Shown here one piece after another: positions 44,924-54,919 of a DNA stretch of 64,000 nt. The first letter of the stretch is position 1. Every line of letters begins with the position of its first letter. Origin of the DNA: Hymenobacter sp. IS2118 (GTDB lineage Bacteria > Bacteroidota > Bacteroidia > Cytophagales > Hymenobacteraceae); contig NZ_JNLX01000085.1 in NCBI RefSeq assembly GCF_000715495.1, positions 1 to 64,000 of the forward strand, written 5' to 3'. The notes beneath the pieces are model-generated. The model saw only the letters and a list, made by a program, of their open reading frames with translations, was not told the origin of the DNA and searched no databases. The translations under genes and the position numbers were made by a program.

Positions 44924-45151
44924 ATGAGCACCATCCTGGCCGAAATTGACCACGCCCTGGCCGAACACGACCCCAGCCGGGGCAGACCCGTGGCCATCTA
45001 CCTCGGCGAGCGCAAGCTCACCCAACTCACGCTCGACGCGGCCCGCGGCCCCCTCCCCGACCTCAGCACCGACGACGGCCGGCCCCTCGCCTACCGCAAC
45101 CTGGAGCTGCTGCGCGACGAGGTGGATGTAAACGGCCTGCGGGTGATATAG
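44924..45151 (+). CDS. Small hypothetical protein (75 aa)
   Basis: A 75-residue acidic protein, MSTILAEIDHALAEHDPSRG at the start and LRDEVDVNGLRVI at the end. The middle (VAIYLGERKLTQLTLD; GRPLAYRNLELLRDE) looks like a compact alpha/beta fold. No signal peptide. Codon use fits the genome, which supports a real gene. I do not recognise the family. It is divergent from murI; downstream is a half copy of the family A repeat at 45191-45215. Confidence 0.6.
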   Translation: MSTILAEIDHALAEHDPSRGRPVAIYLGERKLTQLTLDAARGPLPDLSTDDGRPLAYRNLELLRDEVDVNGLRVI

Positions 45152-45190
45152 AAGCTATTTGGTTTGAAAACCAGCAAACGTATTTTTCCG

Positions 45191-45215
45191 GTCATGCTGA
45201 GCTTGTCGAAGCATG
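45191..45215. repeat. Family A half copy (copy 7)
   Basis: GTCATGCTGAGCTTGTCGAA followed by GCATG, without the inner TCTCTACCGC or the opposite arm. A truncated or degraded element between the small orphan and tesA. Confidence 0.7.
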
Positions 45216-45286
45216 GCCCGCAAGGGGCTCGACTGTTTTTGGTTAAGCAGTATACCAACAGTCTGTTTACTCAGTCGCTCAGTCAC

Positions 45287-45988
45287 TTATTCGCTCACAA
45301 GGAGCGGCTGGAGCACGGCCCACACGTTGCGCGCCAGCAGACGGTGCCCGGCCGGGGTTGGGTGGATGCCATCGGGCTGGTTCAGGCGGCGGTCGCCACC
45401 TACGCCTTCGAGCAGAAAGGGAATGAGCACGAGTTTGTTCTTGGTGGCTAATTCCTGGTAAAGGGCTTTGAAATCGGCGGCGTAAGCGGCCCCAAGGTTG
45501 GGCGGAATCTGCATGCCGGCCAGTACGATTTGGACGCCGGGGCTGCGGCGGCGCACCGTGTCGATGATGCCTTGCAGGTTGCGGCGCGTGGCGGTGAGCG
45601 GCAGGCCGCGCAGGCCGTCGTTGCCGCCCAGCTCCAGCACAAACACATCCACGGGCTGACGCAGCACCCAGCCCACGCGACTGCGGCCGCCGGCCGTGGT
45701 TTCGCCACTCAGGCCGGCATTGACGATGGTATAGCCCAGGCCCAGGGAATCAATTTTCTCGCCTATCAGAGCCGGAAACGCTTCTTCGGGCTCCACGCCA
45801 TAGCCGGCCGTCAGGCTGTTGCCGAAGAACAGCACCCGCTTTTGACCGGCCTTAGCTGGCTCATTGGCAGCAGCTTGAGTGGCTGAAGCAGCAGTCTGGG
45901 CCACGGGTGCCGTGGTGGTTGGACTGGAATCGCAGGCGCCGAGAATCAAGACTGAAAGCGCGGCGAAGGGGAGGCGGAAGAAATTCAT
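45287..45988 (-). CDS. tesA: SGNH/GDSL lipoprotein esterase (TesA-like)
   Basis: A 233-residue SGNH hydrolase with a lipoprotein signal (MNFFRLPFAALSVLILGACD; Cys19 in LGAC). The start at 45988 is chosen for this leader; 45997 is a near alternative, and a far longer upstream frame is rejected. The catalytic blocks are FFGNSLTAGYGV (Ser), GLSGETTAGG (Gly), LELGGNDGL (Asn) and PDGIHPTPAGHRL (Asp/His). TesA proteins hydrolyse acyl-CoA thioesters and esters or lysophospholipids in the periplasm. It is divergent from ybbA and ybbP, the same arrangement as in E. coli. Confidence 0.9.
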   Translation of the reverse strand: MNFFRLPFAALSVLILGACDSSPTTTAPVAQTAASATQAAANEPAKAGQKRVLFFGNSLTAGYGVEPEEAFPALIGEKIDSLGLGYTIVNAGLSGETTAGGRSRVGWVLRQPVDVFVLELGGNDGLRGLPLTATRRNLQGIIDTVRRRSPGVQIVLAGMQIPPNLGAAYAADFKALYQELATKNKLVLIPFLLEGVGGDRRLNQPDGIHPTPAGHRLLARNVWAVLQPLLVSE

Positions 45989-46224
45989 GGGCAGCATTTT
46001 GGGCACGAAACCATAAAGGCGGAAAATAAAGCGAAGGTTTTGGCGTCTTCCCTGGTCGGGGGCAACGCCCGCCGGTCCGGTTACGTGCGGCGGGCGGTTA
46101 CCGTTAGTTTTCGCGAATTGCTGGCTTGGGCGGACCAATTCTCCCCAAACCTTGTTTTACCGGCGCCGGATTTCGCGCAATTTCGGTATTCCGCCTCCCC
46201 TTTCTATTGTTCAAAAAACCCTGC

Positions 46225-46906
<682 letters not shown>

Positions 46907-46926
<20 letters not shown>

Positions 46927-49462
46927 CGCGGGGCCGGGTTTGAGCTGGCTGCTGCGCATGGCATGGCGCGACAGCCGCCGCAGCCGGGCCCGGCTGCTGC
47001 TCTTCATGGCGAGCATTGTGCTGGGCATCGCGGCGCTGGTGGGCATCAATTCGTTTGGTGATAACCTGGCGCGCAGCATCGACGAGCAGGCGCGGGAGCT
47101 GCTAGGGGCCGACCTGGTGCTGTCGGCCAACCAGCCATTTGCCCAGGAGCTGGAGCCGGCTTTGCAGAAGATGGGGCAGGCCCAAATTCAGGAAATCAGC
47201 TTTGCCTCGCTGGCCGAGTTCCGGCCCGGCCGGGGCGTGCGGCTGGTGCAGGTGCGCGCCCGTAGCGGCGGCTTTTTCTACGGCAACTGGAAGACCGAGC
47301 CCCGCAGCGCGGCCCAGCAGTTTGCCCGGCCAGACGCCGCCCCCGGCGCCCTGGTCGACGACGTGCTGCTGGCCCAGTTTGGGGCCAAAATCGGCGATTC
47401 AGTACAGGTGGGACAGATTACGCTGCCCATTGTGGGGCGGGTGCTGAAGACGCCGGGGCAGTCGGGCTTTAGCAGCGCGGTGGCGCCCACGGTATTCATT
47501 CCGGCCAGTTTGGTGGCCAATACGGGACTGGTGCAGCGCGGCAGCCGGGTGCAGTACAAACGCGCGTACCGCTTCGCCCCCGGTACCGACGTGGCGGCCG
47601 TTATCAAACTCCTGCAAGAGCGCCTCGACAAAGCCGACATCGATACCGACACCGTGGCGGAGCGCCAGCGACAGCTGGGCCGCTCCTTCGCCGACCTCAC
47701 CCGCTACCTGAGCCTGGTGGCGTTTGTGGCGCTGCTGCTGGGCTGCGTGGGCGTGGCCAGCGCCGTGAACCTGTACGTGCGCGAAAAGCTGGCCGCTGTG
47801 GCCGTGCTACGCTGTCTGGGCGCCAGCGGCCGGCAGGCGCTGCTCATTTACCTGCTGCAAACGGCCGGCCTGGGGCTGGTGGGCGCGGTGCTGGGGGCCG
47901 CGCTCGGGGCCGCCGTGCAGGGGCTGCTGCCGCGGGTGCTGGGCGATTTCCTGCCCGTCACCATCGATATGAGCGTGTCGTGGCCGGCCGTGGGCACGGG
48001 CCTGGTAACGGGCCTGCTGATGGCGGTGCTCTTTACGCTGCTGCCGCTGCTCAGCATCCGGCGGGTGTCGCCGCTGCGGGTGCTGCGGGCGGCTTTTGAG
48101 GACGATACCGCCGCGCCCGACCCGGCGCGCGGCCTCGTACTGAGTGCCATCGGCTTGTTTATTCTAGGGTTTGCCTACAGCCAAACCCGCGACTGGAAGC
48201 TCACGCTGGGCTTTGGGGCCGGACTGCTGGCGGCGTTTGCCGCGCTGGCGGGCCTGGGCCGCCTGCTGATGGCTTCGGTGCGGCGCTTTTTTCCGGCGGG
48301 CTGGGGCTACGCTTGGCGCCAGGGTCTGGCCAACTTGTATCGCCCCCAAAACCAAACGCTTACCCTGATTACATCCATCGGACTGGGCACGTTCTTGCTC
48401 GCCACGCTATTTCTGACGCAGGCGCTGTTGCTGGGCCGGGTGCAGCTGGCCAGCACCGGCTCGCAGGCCAATCTGGTGTTGTTTGATATTCAGAGTGAGC
48501 AGGTGGCCGGGGTCGAAAACCTGTTGCGGGCGCAGCGGCTGCCGGTGCTGCTGCGAGTGCCCATCGTCACCATGCGCTTGGCCGCCATCAACGGCCGTTC
48601 CGCGGCTGCGCTGAAAAAGGATACCACCAGCGGCATTCCGCCCTGGGTGCTTTCCCGCGAATACCGCGTGACTTATCGCGACTCCCTCAACCCTTCCGAA
48701 AAGCTGCTGGCGGGCGTCGCGCCCGGCCGCCGACCCGATGGCACGCCCCTTATTTCGGTGGACGGCGGCTATCTGGAGCGGGCTAAACTCAAGCTGGGCG
48801 ACACCCTGGATTTCAACGTGCAGGGCGCGCCGCTGCGTACCATCGTGGGCGGCACCCGTGAGATTGACCGCAGCCGGGTCGAGCCCAGCTTTTTGGTGCT
48901 GTTTCCGGCCGGCGTGCTGGAGCAGGCGCCGCAATTCCACGTGCTGCTCACGCGCACCGACAGCACGGCGGCCCTGGCGGCGGTGCAGCAGGCGCTGGTG
49001 CGGCAGTTTCCCAACGTGTCGGCCATCGACCTGAACCTGATACTGCAAACCCTGGACGACATTGTGGGCAAAATCTCCTTCGTTATCCGCTTCATGGCCG
49101 GTTTCAGCATCCTCACTGGCTTGCTGGTACTCAGCAGCTCGGTGGTTATCAGCCGTTACCAGCGGGTGCGCGAAAGCGTGCTGCTACGTACGCTGGGCGC
49201 CAGCCGCGCCCAGATTTTGCGCATCACACTAATCGAATACGGCCTGCTGGGGCTGATGGCCTCGCTGGCCGGCATTCTGCTGGCGGTGCTGGCGGCCTGG
49301 GCGCTCGCGTTCTGGGTGTTTGAAGTTGGCTTTGGCGCGGCGGTGCTGCCTCTGCTGGGTTTGGCCGCGCTGGTTACGGCACTTACCGCCGGTATTGGCC
49401 TCTTCAACAGCCGCGACGTGCTGCGCCGCTCGCCGCTGGAAGTACTGCGCGCGGAGGGATGA
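46907..49462 (+). CDS. ybbP: FtsX-like ABC permease (YbbP-like)
   Basis: An 851-residue permease overlapping the ATPase gene by 20 bases (ATG at 46907; ATG at 46919 is an alternative). It has a cytoplasmic start, a first membrane helix (ARLLLFMASIVLGIAALVGI), a large periplasmic domain, three helices near 265-370 (LSLVAFVALLLGCVGVASAV; LLQTAGLGLVGAVLGAALGA; VGTGLVTGLLMAVLFTLLPL), two more near 415-455, and a second FtsX block at the C-terminus (FMAGFSILTGLLVLSSSVVI; LEYGLLGLMASLAGILLAVL-like). The duplicated FtsX domains match the YbbP family. It is translationally coupled to the ATPase. Confidence 0.92.
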
Positions 49463-49482
49463 TTCCCAACCCGAGCAAATAC

Positions 49483-49521
49483 AAAAAGGGCCGGATGCTA
49501 ACGCGTAGCATCCGGCCCTTT
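49483..49521. terminator. Terminator between ybbP and the OmpA-family gene
   Basis: AAAGGGCCGGATGCTA and TAGCATCCGGCCCTTT around an ACGCG loop, with A and T runs. It serves both convergent genes. Confidence 0.9.
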
Positions 49522-49540
49522 CATATAAAATCTATGTGGA

Positions 49541-50158
49541 CTACTTGGTCCGCACCGCGATTTCGACGCGGCGGTTTTCCTGACGGCCGCTGGCGGTGGC
49601 GTTCGTGGCCACGGGCTGGGCTTCGCCCATGGGCTCCACAGTCAGGCGAGATGCGTCAATTTTGCCGTTGGCCACCAGGTAGTTTTTCACGGCTTCGGCG
49701 CGCTGCTCGCTGAGCTCTTTATTGTAGCTTTTATCGCCGCGCGAATCGGCAAAACCCATCACGCGCACCTGGCCCTGGCCGTAGCGCTTGCCAATAGAAC
49801 CGGTAATCTGGTCGAGGGCGGCCGCAGCGGTAGGTTTAATGGCAGCTTTGTCGGTATCGAAAAGCACGGTTTCGTCCACGCTGTATACGTTGTAGTTCTC
49901 ATCGCCGCGCACGGTAACGTCGCTGCCGGTGATTTCGTCGTATTTCACGTCAGCCAGCTTGGCCTTGGTCATGTCCCAGGCATTGTCGACGGCTGCGGCG
50001 CCCTCGGCAGCCATGCCAGCGGCGGTCTGGCCATTACTGGCCATCACGGCCGTATCCTGACCGGCTTCGCTGAGCTGGTCTTTGGTGTTAGATTGTGAGG
50101 TTTCGCAGCTGGACAGCAGGGCGGCGGCGGCGAATAGGGAAAGAAGGTGCTTGTGCAT
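49541..50158 (-). CDS. OmpA-family peptidoglycan-binding lipoprotein
   Basis: A 205-residue lipoprotein: signal MHKHLLSLFAAAALLSSCE with the acylated Cys18. The middle is a Gln/Ala/Thr-rich spacer with a short alpha-helical section. Residues about 95-203 form the OmpA C-terminal domain (VLFDTDKAAIKPTAAAALDQ; GFADSRGDKSYNKELSEQRA; EPMGEAQPVATNATASGRQE, then NRRVEIAVRTK). This domain binds diaminopimelate in peptidoglycan through the conserved Asp and Arg residues. It links the outer membrane to the wall. It ends beside the terminator at 49483-49521. Confidence 0.92.
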   Translation of the reverse strand: MHKHLLSLFAAAALLSSCETSQSNTKDQLSEAGQDTAVMASNGQTAAGMAAEGAAAVDNAWDMTKAKLADVKYDEITGSDVTVRGDENYNVYSVDETVLFDTDKAAIKPTAAAALDQITGSIGKRYGQGQVRVMGFADSRGDKSYNKELSEQRAEAVKNYLVANGKIDASRLTVEPMGEAQPVATNATASGRQENRRVEIAVRTK

Positions 50159-50379
50159 GGTGAAAGAGGGAATGTGAAGATAATAGTACCCATACGGTTT
50201 CAGTGCTGGTGGGTTATGGCCGCACGCACGGCCTCTGTTTACGGAGCAGGTTAATTTTTACGCGGTAGCCTCAGCGCTGAACGTGGATTGGGTCGGCCCA
50301 CCTTCGTCTTGCCTGCTGACTTCAGGCTTGTCTTTTTTCGTCCTAACCAATTTACTTTCCGCTGGTTTTTTCCCGGACG

Positions 50380-50387
50380 TACATTTG
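50380..50387 (+). promoter_or_regulatory. -7 promoter element of the S9 peptidase gene
   Basis: TACATTTG matches TAnnTTTG and ends 19 bases before the ATG at 50407, implying a short 5' leader. No clear -33 TTTG. Confidence 0.5.
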
Positions 50388-50406
50388 GATATAATCCCTA
50401 CTTCCT

Positions 50407-53232
50407 ATGACCAAGCTGCTATTTCTCTTTGCCTGCCTCGTTTGCCTACAGCCTGCCTCGGCGCAGCAGGCGCCCAAAAAGCCCCTCGACCACACCGTTT
50501 ACGACCGGTGGGAAAGCGTCGCCAACCAGAAAATCAGCAACAACGGCAAGTACGTGCTCTACCAGGTGAAGCCTCAGCAGGGCGATGGCGTGCTGTACAT
50601 TAAAACGGCCGGCAACCGCACATTGCGACAAATCAGCCGCGGCGATTCGGCCGTATTTTCGGCCGATTCCAAGTATGCCGTTTTCCAGATAAAGCCGCTG
50701 TACCAGGACGTGCGGCAGGCCAAAATCAAGAAGAAAAAGCCCGAGGACATGCCCAAGGATTCCCTGGGAATTTATGCCCTGGAAACTGGCAAGCTCACCA
50801 AATACGCCAACGTGAAGTCGTTTCAGCTAGCCGAAAAGGCCTCGGTGCTGGCCTTTCTGGCTACCAAGCCATTGCTGAAAGACGACAAAACCAAAGCCCC
50901 GACCGATACGCTTAAGAAGCTCACCGATGACCTGCTTGACGCCAAGAAAGCCGGCGCCACACTCACCGTTATCAGTCTGCCCACGGGCAAGGCCCGCGAG
51001 TTTGCGTCGGTCACGGACTACCAGCTCAGCAAGCTGGGCAACAAAACAGCCTTTGCGGTGGCGGCACCCAAGAAAAGCAAGTCCGTAACATCAGGGTTGT
51101 TCGTGTTCGACCTGGCTTCCGGCAGTGTGAAGAAGCAGAGCACGGGCAAGGGCACCTACAAGAACCTGGCCTTCGACGATGCCGGCCGGCAGCTGGCCTT
51201 CACCGCCGAAAAGCACCCCGAAAAAGCCCTGGTGAAGCCGTTCAGCCTGTACTATTCGGACTTCACGAAGGACTCGGCCGCCACCCTCATGCGGCCCAGC
51301 GACAAGGCTCTGAAAACGGGCTGGTCGCCGAGCGGATTCGGCAAAATCGTGTTCAGCGAAAACGGCGAGAAGCTGTTTTTCGGCACCGCGCCCGACCCCA
51401 TTCCGCAAGACACCACGCTGGTGGAATTTGAGCACGCCAAGCTGGATATCTGGAACTACAAGGACGACTACCTGCAGCCCACGCAGCTCAAGAACCTGAA
51501 AAAAGACCTGCAGCGCAACTACCTGGCCGTTATTTACCCCCGGCAGGCCAACAAATTCGTGCAGCTGGAAGACGAGTACCTGCGCGATTCGTACCTGGCC
51601 GAAAACACCAACGCCGAGTACGTGCTGGCCGTGACCGACACCGCCAAGCGCATTGCCGCGCAGTGGGAAGGCGGCACCCGCAAGCAAGCCTACCTGGTTT
51701 CGACGCGCACCGGCCAGCGCATCGCCATCAACCCCACGGCGGCCAAAAGCCGCTTCCAGCTCTCGCCCCACGGCGACTACGCCCTGTGGTACGACGACGC
51801 GGCCAAGGCGTGGTTTTCCTTCGCGGCGGCCACTCGCAAAGTCACCAACCTGACTGGCAAAACCGGCGTGTCCTTCACCGACGAGGAAAATGACTCGCCC
51901 ACCGACCCCGAGGCCTACGGCGTGGCCGCCTGGACCAAAGACGACGCCGCCGTGCTGCTGTTTGACCGCTACGACATCTGGAAAGTGAACCCCCAAACCG
52001 GCACCGCCGTGAACTTCACCAACGGCCTGGGCCGGGCCAATAAGCTGATTTTCCGCTACCGCATGCCGGTCGAAAAACAGAAATTTATCGAGCCAAAGGA
52101 CGAGCTGCTGCTGCTGGCTCAAAATGACGTGACCAAGGAATGGGGCTACTACCAAAAGGCCCTTAGCAGCACCAAAGCGCCGCAACGCTTGGCCATGGGC
52201 AAGTTTAGCTATTCGCCGCTGCTGCGGGCCAAAAACGCTGATGTGCTGCTCTACACCAAGGCCAACGTGAGCATGTCGCCCGACGTGTACGTGAGCCGCG
52301 ACTTTGGCAAGGAAACCAAGCTGAGTGCCATCAATGCCCAGCAACAGGACTACAACTGGTTCACGGCCGAGCTGGTGCACTGGACCACGCCCAAGGGCTA
52401 CAAGGCCACCGGCGTGCTCTACAAGCCCGAGAATTTCGACCCCGCCAAAAAGTACCCCATGGTGTCGTATTTCTACGAAAAGCTCTCGGATGGGCTTTAC
52501 AAATACACGGCCCCCGCGCCCACCCCTTCGCGGCTTGACATTGCTATGTTTGCCAGCAACGGCTACCTGGTGTTCACGCCCGACATCAGCTACACAATTG
52601 GCGAGCCCGGCCCGTCGGCCGTGGAGTTCATCAACTCGGGCGTAGAGGAATTGAAGAAAAATAGCTGGGTCGATGGTGCCCGCATCGGCATTCAGGGCCA
52701 GAGCTGGGGCGGCTACCAGGTGGCCTACCTCATCACCCAAACCAACATGTACGCCGCCGCCTGGGCCGGCGCCCCCGTCGTGAACATGACCTCGGCTTAC
52801 GGCGGCATCCGCTGGGAATCGGGCGTGAGCCGGCAGTTCCAGTACGAGCGCACCCAGAGCCGCATCGGCGGCACGCTCTGGGAAAAGCCCGACCTCTACA
52901 TCCGCAACTCGCCGCTGTTCCAGCTGCCCAAGGTGCAAACGCCCGTGGTCATCATGTCGAACGACGCCGACGGGGCCGTGCCGTGGTACCAGGGCATCGA
53001 AATGTTCACCGACCTGCGCCGCCTGGGCAAGCCCGTGTGGCTGCTGCAATACAACGGCGAAGCCCACAACTTGGTGAAGCGCGAAAACCGCAAGGACATC
53101 TCCATCCGCGAGCTGCAGTTTTTCGACCACTACCTCAAAGGCGCGCCAGCCCCCGAGTGGCTCTCCACCGGCGTACCCGCCGTGGAAAAAGGGAGGAACT
53201 GGGGATTTGAAACGGTGCGCGCCAACCCCTAG
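50407..53232 (+). CDS. S9-family prolyl oligopeptidase-type serine peptidase
   Basis: A 941-residue exported peptidase. Residues 1-20 are a signal peptide (LLFLFACLVCLQPASAQQ). Residues about 30-650 form the WD/beta-propeller-like region. The alpha/beta hydrolase domain at the end has nucleophile Ser766 (GIQGQSWGGYQVAYL), Asp855 (SNDADGAVPW) and His887 (NGEAHNLV). It belongs to the large bacteroidete branch related to dipeptidyl and acylaminoacyl peptidases, probably trimming peptides in the periplasm. The 941-residue length is normal for this branch. It stands alone, with a family D repeat right after its stop. Confidence 0.92.
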   Translation: MTKLLFLFACLVCLQPASAQQAPKKPLDHTVYDRWESVANQKISNNGKYVLYQVKPQQGDGVLYIKTAGNRTLRQISRGDSAVFSADSKYAVFQIKPLYQDVRQAKIKKKKPEDMPKDSLGIYALETGKLTKYANVKSFQLAEKASVLAFLATKPLLKDDKTKAPTDTLKKLTDDLLDAKKAGATLTVISLPTGKAREFASVTDYQLSKLGNKTAFAVAAPKKSKSVTSGLFVFDLASGSVKKQSTGKGTYKNLAFDDAGRQLAFTAEKHPEKALVKPFSLYYSDFTKDSAATLMRPSDKALKTGWSPSGFGKIVFSENGEKLFFGTAPDPIPQDTTLVEFEHAKLDIWNYKDDYLQPTQLKNLKKDLQRNYLAVIYPRQANKFVQLEDEYLRDSYLAENTNAEYVLAVTDTAKRIAAQWEGGTRKQAYLVSTRTGQRIAINPTAAKSRFQLSPHGDYALWYDDAAKAWFSFAAATRKVTNLTGKTGVSFTDEENDSPTDPEAYGVAAWTKDDAAVLLFDRYDIWKVNPQTGTAVNFTNGLGRANKLIFRYRMPVEKQKFIEPKDELLLLAQNDVTKEWGYYQKALSSTKAPQRLAMGKFSYSPLLRAKNADVLLYTKANVSMSPDVYVSRDFGKETKLSAINAQQQDYNWFTAELVHWTTPKGYKATGVLYKPENFDPAKKYPMVSYFYEKLSDGLYKYTAPAPTPSRLDIAMFASNGYLVFTPDISYTIGEPGPSAVEFINSGVEELKKNSWVDGARIGIQGQSWGGYQVAYLITQTNMYAAAWAGAPVVNMTSAYGGIRWESGVSRQFQYERTQSRIGGTLWEKPDLYIRNSPLFQLPKVQTPVVIMSNDADGAVPWYQGIEMFTDLRRLGKPVWLLQYNGEAHNLVKRENRKDISIRELQFFDHYLKGAPAPEWLSTGVPAVEKGRNWGFETVRANP

Positions 53233-53245
53233 CGCCGTCCCTTCC

Positions 53246-53384
53246 GGTACCCCAACCCCTAGCCCCTTCCCCTCCGGGGGAAGGGGGACTAGTTTTTAGA
53301 TCTAAAATTGGAACTATCGTAAATCTAAATACTAAATCTAGTCCCCCTTCCCCCGGAGGGGAAGGGGTTAGGGGATGGGGTGCC
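53246..53384. repeat. Family D palindrome, copy 4
   Basis: Arms GGTACCCCAACCCCTAGCCC and GGTTAGGGGATGGGGTGCC, inner CCCCTTCCCC/GGGGAAGGGG and the CTAG-type centre GGGGGACTAGTTTTTAGATC. It separates the S9 peptidase from the convergent TolC gene and abuts the latter's stop codon. Confidence 0.9.
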
Positions 53385-54832
53385 TACTTCCAGCCGCCGC
53401 CCAATGCCCGATACACCTTCACGGTGGCCTGCAGCTGCTGCATGCGGGTTTCGGCCAGGTCAAACTTCGATTCCAAGGCTTCGCGCTGGGTGAAGAGAAC
53501 TTCCGTGTACTCGGCGCGGGCGGAGCGGAAAAGGCTGTTCGAGATGTCGACTGACTGGTTCAGGGCTGCTACTTCCTTGGCTTTGGCGTCGTAGCTCTGG
53601 GCCAGGTTGCCGATGCTGGATAGTTGGTTAGCTACCTCGATGTAGGCGTTGAGCACCGTTTTTTCGTAGCGGTACACGGCCTGGGTTTGCACGGCATTGG
53701 CGCTGTAATAGGCGGCCTTGATACCGTTGCGGTTCACCAGGGGCGCTATCAGGTCGCCGCCCAGCGAGTACAGCAGGGATTGGGGACTGGACACCAGCAG
53801 GCCGGGCGTGAACGCCGCCAGGCCGGCGCCGGCCGACAGCCCCAGCCGCGGATAGAAGTTGGCGCGGGCCACCTGCACGTCGAGCTTGGCGGCGCCCAGC
53901 TGCTGCTCGGCCTGCCGGATGTCGGGGCGGTTGGCGAGCAGCTGGGCGGGCAGACCGGCGGTGATGGCGGCCGGCAGCAGGGTATTGAACGAGGCGTCGT
54001 CGCGGGCAATGGGCTGCGGGTAGCGGCCGGCCAGGTAATTCAGCTCGTTTTCCGTTTCCACAATCTGCTGCCGGAGCTTGAATTGCAGGGCGCGGGTGTG
54101 CTGCACCTGGGCCTCAAAGCGCTTCACAGCCAGCTCCGTAGTGCGGGCCGACTCTTTTTGCAGCTTCACCAGCTCCAGGGCGTTACTCTGGATGCCGATG
54201 TTCTGCTGCACGATGGCCAACTGATTATCCAGCGCCAGCAGCTCGTAGTACGCGTTGGCGATTTCGGAAATCAGGTTGGTCACCATGAAGTTTTTGCCCT
54301 CCACGGTGGCCAGGTAGCGCAGGGCGGCGGCCTTTTTGGCGTTGCGCAGCTTGTGCCAGATGTCAACCTCCCAGGTGGCAAACGCACCGATTTGAAAGTT
54401 GGTGAGCGGGTCGGGCGTGCGGCGGTTTTCCTTGATGTCGACCTGCTCTTCGGTAGCCCCTTGCAGGGTATAGCGGCCCACCTTTTCCACGTCGGCGCGG
54501 GCGCCCAGGTTCACGAAAGGCAGGTATTCGCCGGCGCGGGCGCGCACTTCGTTGCGGGCAATTTCAATTTCCTGGAGCGTGATGTTCAGCTCCTGGTTGT
54601 TTTGCAGGGCGGTTTCCACCAGGGCCTGCAGGTTGGGGTCGGTAAAGAACTGCTTCCACGGCAACCGGGCGGCATTGGCGCTATCGGCGGCCGCGGCCGA
54701 AGGCGCCACGGGGTAGCTGGCCGGCACGTTGCGGCTTTCATTTTTCACCACCAGCTCGGGGGTTTTGCAGGCGCCTACCGCGAGGGCCAGACTAGCCGCG
54801 CCGAGGCATTTGTAAAACAGGTTATTAGGCAT
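53384..54832 (-). CDS. TolC-family efflux outer-membrane lipoprotein
   Basis: A 482-residue OprM/NodT-type outer-membrane factor with a lipoprotein leader (SLALAVGACKTPE; Cys22). The two long TolC repeats of coiled coils and barrel strands are seen as LVETALQNNQELNITLQEIE, ISEIANAYYELLALDNQLAI and LLANRPDIRQAEQQLGAAKL, the last being the typical NRPDIRQAE signature. It forms the outer-membrane channel of the tripartite pump encoded upstream with acrB and acrA on the same strand. Between it and acrB lies family E repeat copy 2. Confidence 0.94.
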   Translation of the reverse strand: MPNNLFYKCLGAASLALAVGACKTPELVVKNESRNVPASYPVAPSAAAADSANAARLPWKQFFTDPNLQALVETALQNNQELNITLQEIEIARNEVRARAGEYLPFVNLGARADVEKVGRYTLQGATEEQVDIKENRRTPDPLTNFQIGAFATWEVDIWHKLRNAKKAAALRYLATVEGKNFMVTNLISEIANAYYELLALDNQLAIVQQNIGIQSNALELVKLQKESARTTELAVKRFEAQVQHTRALQFKLRQQIVETENELNYLAGRYPQPIARDDASFNTLLPAAITAGLPAQLLANRPDIRQAEQQLGAAKLDVQVARANFYPRLGLSAGAGLAAFTPGLLVSSPQSLLYSLGGDLIAPLVNRNGIKAAYYSANAVQTQAVYRYEKTVLNAYIEVANQLSSIGNLAQSYDAKAKEVAALNQSVDISNSLFRSARAEYTEVLFTQREALESKFDLAETRMQQLQATVKVYRALGGGWK

Positions 54833-54840
54833 TCAATGTG

Positions 54841-54918
54841 AGGTAAGCTTTAGCTTGCCGTGTAGGTTACTGACTATTAACTATTAGTGTTATCACGGCA
54901 AGCTAAAGCTTACCGCAC
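54841..54918. repeat. Family E palindrome, copy 2
   Basis: GGTAAGCTTTAGCTTGCCGTG and CACGGCAAGCTAAAGCTTACC around an unrelated loop. It fills the gap between the acrB stop and the tolC start. Confidence 0.88.
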
Positions 54919-54919
54919 C